From contig JNEU01000557.1 in the NCBI GenBank assembly GCA_000697475.1, forward strand, positions 1 to 53,741: a stretch of DNA of 53,741 nucleotides. Direction: 5' to 3'. The translations under genes were made by a program, and so were the position numbers. Positions 49,438 to 53,741 of the stretch are shown in pieces. The notes under the pieces are model-generated. The model ran no database searches. It was given only the letters and a program-made list of their open reading frames with translations, and had not been told where the DNA came from. The stretch is from Lichtheimia corymbifera B2541 (Eukaryota; Mucoromycota; Mucoromycetes; Mucorales; Lichtheimiaceae). Numbering within the stretch: position 1 is the stretch's first letter; each line of letters begins with the position of its first letter.

Positions 49438-51100
49438 ATGCCTGGCCCTCGATTTACAATGAGCCGCGATCGCTTAGCCGAACTACGTGTACGTGGACCG
49501 AATTGCCATAGCAACCACCGAGACAACATGTCAAACTGATTCTTCTTTGTATATTTAGGGCAGTGCAGGGCAAGAGAAACGCTACGAGTAAGTGCATTCT
49601 ATTTCATGTATAATTTCTAGGAGCCTAACAGAGTCATATTACATTAGTCGCTTAAGGTAGAATTCATACAGTGAATATGGGTACTTGCTTGTCAATGCTC
49701 ACGACTATTTCAATACAGCGATGACTATGATGAACCACCTCCTGTACCTAATCTTCCTCGAGGACAAGCTGCTGGACAGCCATCTCCAAGATACAACGAC
49801 GACTACAGCTATCGACCACCTGTAGAACCATCTCCTACATATACAAAAAGTACCACAAAAGAGCAATACGAGATGACGGAACGCAAAATGTCTCCTGTTG
49901 ACCTTGGTGACACTGAAAACTTCTTCCGAGAGGTATGGATATTCAAGATAGAGACATACCAAAAAGCATTGTAACTTAATTCATGCCAAGATTGAAGACG
50001 TCAAGGAGCTCATACGGCGGATCAACCTCAACATTTCAGATATCGAAGAATTACACGGCTCTTCTCTTATCAATATCAGTGATGAACAAATGGCTGAAAA
50101 CACACGTCGTCTTGAGTTGCTGAGTAGTGAGACTACAAAGCTTAACAACGAAGCCAAGAAGAAAATAAAAGGTACGTCATGACGTTTTTCTCAATAGGAG
50201 CGAGTTGTCTAATATGCAATGGTGTAGCGGTGGAATTAAGTAATGCTCAACTACCTGATTCGGGAGATAAGCCCATGCGTGTCACTCAGGTAACTGGATA
50301 ATGAGATTATTATTAGAACCTGTATATTCACGTCAATAATAGCATGCAGCTTTGAAGAAGCGATTCATTGAAACCATCCAACGGTATCAGGATATCGAGC
50401 GAACATATCAACAAAAATACCGTCAACGCGTTGAGCGACAAATCCGCATTGGTGAGCTATTACCTTGGCTATGTTTCACAAATGCAATATTACTGACCAC
50501 ATTCTCAAGTGAAACCGGATGCAACTCCTGATGAGATTGAACAAGTGCTTGATTCCGATGAAGCTCCTCAGATTTTCGCTCAGTCGGTACGTGGGTGCTT
50601 TATTTGATTGTAGGCAATGGATTGATTCTTACACAATATTAGCTTATGCAAGCCAATCGTTCCGGTCACGCAAAAGCAGTATTGAGCGAGGTACAGACGA
50701 GACATGACGACATTAAAAAGATTGAGAAGACCATTCTTGTAAGTAAAAGGAAAAACAAACGTTCGTGATGACGCCGTGCTAAGAGAAACGATGATAGGAA
50801 TTACATCAACTCTTCATGGATATGCAAATGATGATTGAGCAGCAAGGCGAAACACTCAATAAGGTGGAGATAGCCACTGAAACCACTGTTGTGGATTTGG
50901 AACAAGGAAACAAAGAGATTGGCAAGGCCATTAATTATGCAAGAGCAACTAGAGCTGTAAGTATAGAGAATTAGACCTAGCCATAGGCTGACAAGTGTGT
51001 ATAGAAAAAATGGTGCTGCTTCGTCATTGGAATCATCATCCTTGTCGTTATTGCAATCCTTGTATGGTGGTTTGCTTTTGACCATCCAGGTGTCAATTAG
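49438..51100 (+). CDS. Sso/syntaxin-type t-SNARE (multi-exon paralogue)
   Basis: Ten exons (49438-49488, 49559-49587, 49719-49932, 49991-50171, 50228-50289, 50343-50451, 50510-50586, 50643-50738, 50798-50956, 51005-51100) give 357 aa. A disordered Pro/Tyr-rich N-terminus with PPPVPNLPRGQ precedes the Habc bundle (about 95-220). Then RVERQIRIVKPDATPDEIEQ, the SNARE helix (HDDIKKIEKTILELHQLFMDM, with the zero-layer Gln in IEQQGETL), a KKW collar with two cysteines (KKWCCF, possible palmitoylation) and the anchor IIILVVIAILVWWFAF. It is paralogous to the intronless gene at 36036: both share the RQIRI-x-(K/N)P-(D/N)ATPDEI block. Likely plasma-membrane exocytosis t-SNARE. Confidence 0.93.
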
Positions 51101-51861
51101 ATGATCAGCACTATCTGTATGAGCAGCTCATCGTGGATATACCAAATTCTTCTTGTGCTTTTCCCTTTTTATATCTATAGGTACCATAAATAATGTTTTA
51201 AGTGTTCAATGCTTGATAAAATTTCAATAATCATTGGTAGAGATACATGGTGTGGTCTTAAATGATGATAGGAAATCCACATGGTCATGACTTTTTAGAC
51301 GCACGTTTTGAGTAATGATGACGACATTGCAAACACCACTAGTAGTCTACAGATATATCCAATACCAATCCTATACACAGTAGAGAAGCATTACCCATAC
51401 AAACACCCGGAATATAAGAGGGTTGATACCAACCATTATAAAAATGAACCGTACGACGTGTCTCAGCAACACACATGCAAGCCATGCATATGTGTTGACA
51501 GGATGTCACTTGGTCACATGAATTACGTTTCAACTTTTGCCCAAAAACTGGTACATTATCCAATCTCAATCCTTTTTTACAGGATCTCTTAGCTTAAGCA
51601 TTGAATATGAAGTATTCAGAGGAAGCTGTTTAGACAAGGGTGTTTACGTCCAGAAGAGGAAGTGAGCTAAAAAACCACAGCAGCAGTAGCTTGCTGCATA
51701 TAAATAACGTCAGTGTTTGAAATTCCGAAGACAAATTGCTGCGAGGTGGTTTGTGTGTGAATTAAAGTCTTTCTTTCTCTTTCTCACAACAAAAAAAAAA
51801 GAGAACCACTCCCCCCTCTTGTCGTTTTCTTCTTGTCATTCTATTGACAGCTTTCTGTATA
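51101..51861. other. Intergenic region, no gene seen
   Basis: About 760 bp; ORFs on both strands at 51308-51592 lack resemblance. A CT-rich/poly-A tract at 51765-51805 probably belongs to the aconitase 5' region. Confidence 0.5.
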
Positions 51862-52673
51862 ATGAAACCTTATCAAATTTTTTCGCGACTCGCAAGGGTA
51901 AGCACGCATATGAACAATGAGAATGTCGCCGTTCAAATTATGACGCGTTACAATGTTGCGTAGACAACTTCCCAGCTACGTGTTCCATCACGTACTTATG
52001 CTCAGTCTGCTGGTATCTGGGCTGACCAAAAGGTCTCAATGTCCAATCTGGAGAAGGACAAGTACATCAATTATCAGAGGATTGAAGACAACTTGGCCAC
52101 GGTTCGAAAAAGGCAAGTCTCACAAGCCAAGTGCAAACGTGGATATGAACGATGATGATGGTACTAACGTCATAATGATGATGTAGGCTTAATCGCCCCT
52201 TAACCTTGTCAGAAAAGGTCGTGTATGGACATTTGGACGATGCTGAGAACCAAGACATTGTTCGTGGCAAGTCATATCTCAAGCTTCGACCTGACCGTGT
52301 GGCATGCCAGGATGCCACAGCACAAATGGCACTTTTACAATTCATGTCTGCAGGTCTTCCCTCTGTTGCTGTACCTACCACTGTTCATTGTGATCACTTA
52401 ATCCAGGCACAAGTGGGCGGTGAACAAGATTTGGCACGCGCCATTGATATCAACAAGGAAGTATACGACTTTCTTGCTACAGCTTCAGCCAAGTATGATA
52501 TTGGTTTCTGGCGACCAGGTTCAGGCATCATCCATCAAATCATTCTGGAAAACTATGCGTTCCCTGGTGGTCTCATGATTGGTACGGATTCCCACACTCC
52601 TAATGCTGGTGGTCTTGGAATGGTTGCCATAGGTGTCGGTGGTGCCGATGCAGTGGATGTCATGGCCGACTAG
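51862..52673 (+). pseudogene. ACO1: Mitochondrial aconitase, 5' third only, broken at a repeat
   Basis: Three exons (51862-51897, 51964-52112, 52187-52673) encode 223 aa and then TAG. A basic presequence (MKPYQIFSRLAR) is followed by aconitase domain 1: [55 protein letters not shown] and [14 protein letters not shown] (which carries the first Fe-S-region residues). Reading stops right after [11 protein letters not shown], where the family continues with IPWEL and another 550 residues including the cluster cysteines. The TAG belongs to an adjoining GAATC-rich element. No later aconitase exon is found in the remaining 1.07 kb. Intron 2 has a GC donor (AG|GCAAGT). The fragment cannot be an active citrate/isocitrate hydratase. 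It may be a disrupted gene, a partial duplicate, or an assembly join. Confidence 0.85.
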
Positions 52674-52800
52674 GGGTCCTCACGATTATTTCGATTCGAG
52701 TTTTTGGCGTAATCGTGCGATTATTCAAAATGTGGGAATCGAATCGAATCGAATCGAAAAATCGAAAAATCGAATCGTGCGAATCGATGGTTGACACCTG
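52671..52800. mobile_element. Short terminal-inverted-repeat-like element (MITE candidate)
   Basis: About 130 bp. The left end reads TAGGGGTCCTCACGATT and the complement of the right end reads CAGGTGTCAACCATCGATT, an imperfect inverted match recalling hAT-type termini. The interior is built from GAATC and GAAAAATC repeats that pair with the left arm (TTTCGATTCGA). I see no 8-bp target duplication: the left flank is tggccgac, the right flank atctgctg. Confidence 0.4.
52733..52788. repeat. GAATC/GAAAAATC short tandem repeat
   Basis: Four to five consecutive GAATC pentamers followed by two GAAAAATC units and further GAATCG copies. Confidence 0.85.
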
Positions 52801-53692
52801 ATCTGCTGGGTTACACAACATGCCGCTCATAGCTGCTAGGTGGTTGCTGGTCAAATGTCGCTGGGTAAACGATAGTGTGTATCTCACATGTAGCTATAGC
52901 AACTGTAGTCTATTAGAATTGTGGAGCTTTTGTACCTTTGTAGTGTCTATCTATATCGTTAGACGACTGTAAATAAAGTACCCTACTACCATTTATGTTG
53001 ATTGACCATGCTACAATTAACAATTGCAATGGGCAATCGCATGTCGCCCATTTCCAACCTGACATGGGGCCCTGGAATCTAACTACTTACACATGAAGTA
53101 TAACTTGGGGCATGGTCCTCAAGGTCATTGTGTATTTAGCAAGTTTATGTTTATCCGACAGACCCTTGTTGGTTACATGCACCCACCCATTGAATGCAAG
53201 GCTCCAATTACGCATGATTTGCATGTGTGGGAGTCTTTTAGTATTAAGCATTAATAGATAACATCCTCCCACCATACCTCGTCACACGGGCGATCCATGT
53301 GACTGAAGACATAGATTGTATTCATTATGCATTCCCATTTCCCACCATAATCAATCATAAGGTGATTGCAGGTGACTGGACGCCTTGGTCACATGTGTGG
53401 TCACTCCGCTTTCGCATGCATGAATTATAATTATGCGCGTGATGTAAATACCGTACCTGGTAATGGATCCACATCGATCACCATTATGCCCACAGAATTC
53501 ATTAGAGATGCCATTGCCATTATGCTCAGTTGGCCATGATCAATATACATCCTGAATTAGAGGTGTGGGAGAATAGCGATGTTTTGTAAAGATATAAAAA
53601 GAGTACTCGAATGTCGCCGTTAGGGACCATATCTTATCCTCGAATCCACTTTTCAACTGATATTTTCCCTTGCAAATCTTCTGTTATTCCCA
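52801..53692. other. Non-coding AT-rich region and promoter
   Basis: No supported ORF. It ends with a TATAAAA at 53593-53599 followed by a CT-rich leader, which belongs to the gene starting at 53693. Confidence 0.5.
53593..53599 (+). promoter_or_regulatory. TATA box of gene at right edge
   Basis: TATAAAA, 94 bp before an ATG in good context (cccaATGG) and followed by a pyrimidine-rich leader. Confidence 0.4.
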
Positions 53693-53741
53693 ATGGTTTA
53701 TGGCAGCTCTTCACGAAACCCCCTTGGTGCTATCTATGAGG
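53693..53741 (+). CDS. Start of an unidentified gene, cut by window end
   Basis: ATG at 53693 opens MVYGSSSRNPLGAIYE and runs off the window. Only 16 codons are visible, so no family can be named. It is supported by the upstream TATA box, the leader composition and the start context. Confidence 0.4.
   Translation, partial: MVYGSSSRNPLGAIYE

Noticed and set aside
51308..51592. 94-aa ORF with scattered Cys and His
   Set aside because: The Cys/His spacing fits no zinc finger and the opposite strand has an equally long ORF; not supported.
52671..52800. CRISPR-like array from the GAATC repeats
   Set aside because: Units are 5-8 bp without spacers, in a eukaryotic genome; this is a short tandem repeat within a terminal-repeat-like element.

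Overview
The window is nuclear DNA of a filamentous fungus, most likely an early-diverging Mucoromycota species (Mucorales-like). This rests on compact genes split by many short introns (mostly 46-70 bp, GT-AG, often with a CTAAC/CTAAT-like branch site), AT-rich spacers, a myo-inositol oxygenase gene, a complete Argonaute, and protein sequences that read closest to zygomycete fungi from memory. No search was run, so the genus is not assigned. I reconstructed 24 protein genes exon by exon, choosing splice sites that keep phase and restore family motifs, plus the start of one more gene at the right edge.

Left third (1-20.2 kb): a possible pair of decayed small secreted ORFs; an OCIA-domain mitochondrial membrane protein (+); a MYND-SET methyltransferase (-); a small C-terminally anchored membrane protein (-); an eight-repeat PUF RNA-binding protein (+); the mRNA-export nucleoporin NUP42 (-); meiotic HOP2 (+); a DPP1-type lipid phosphatase (-); mitochondrial adenylate kinase (+); and a cytochrome P450 (+).

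Middle (20.3-37 kb): myo-inositol oxygenase (-); an unrecognised protein with two PAM2 motifs (+); riboflavin synthase (-); the TFIIH helicase XPB/Ssl2 (-); the spliceosomal helicase Prp28 (+); a C2HC-PHD chromatin protein (-); Argonaute with an intact slicer tetrad (+); and an intronless Sso/syntaxin t-SNARE (-).

Right third (37-53.7 kb): a CBS-PB1 protein (-); a RhoGAP (-); a SIP5-like RING protein (+); a decayed, hairpin-containing stretch; a hexose-type sugar transporter (+); DENR/TMA22 with an in-frame TAG (+); a second, multi-exon syntaxin (+); and a mitochondrial aconitase that stops abruptly at a GAATC-rich, terminal-repeat-like element, followed by non-coding DNA and the promoter and first codons of another gene.

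There is no operon-like cluster. Most genes are housekeeping genes for transcription, splicing, mRNA export and translation control (XPB, PRP28, NUP42, PUF, PAM2 protein, AGO, DENR). Seven neighbouring pairs are convergent with only 31-292 bp between stop codons, so overlapping 3' UTRs are likely. The most promising items are the tandem-PAM2 protein, the DENR TAG or ultrashort-intron puzzle, the broken aconitase and its repeat junction, and the AGO / convergent-gene arrangement.
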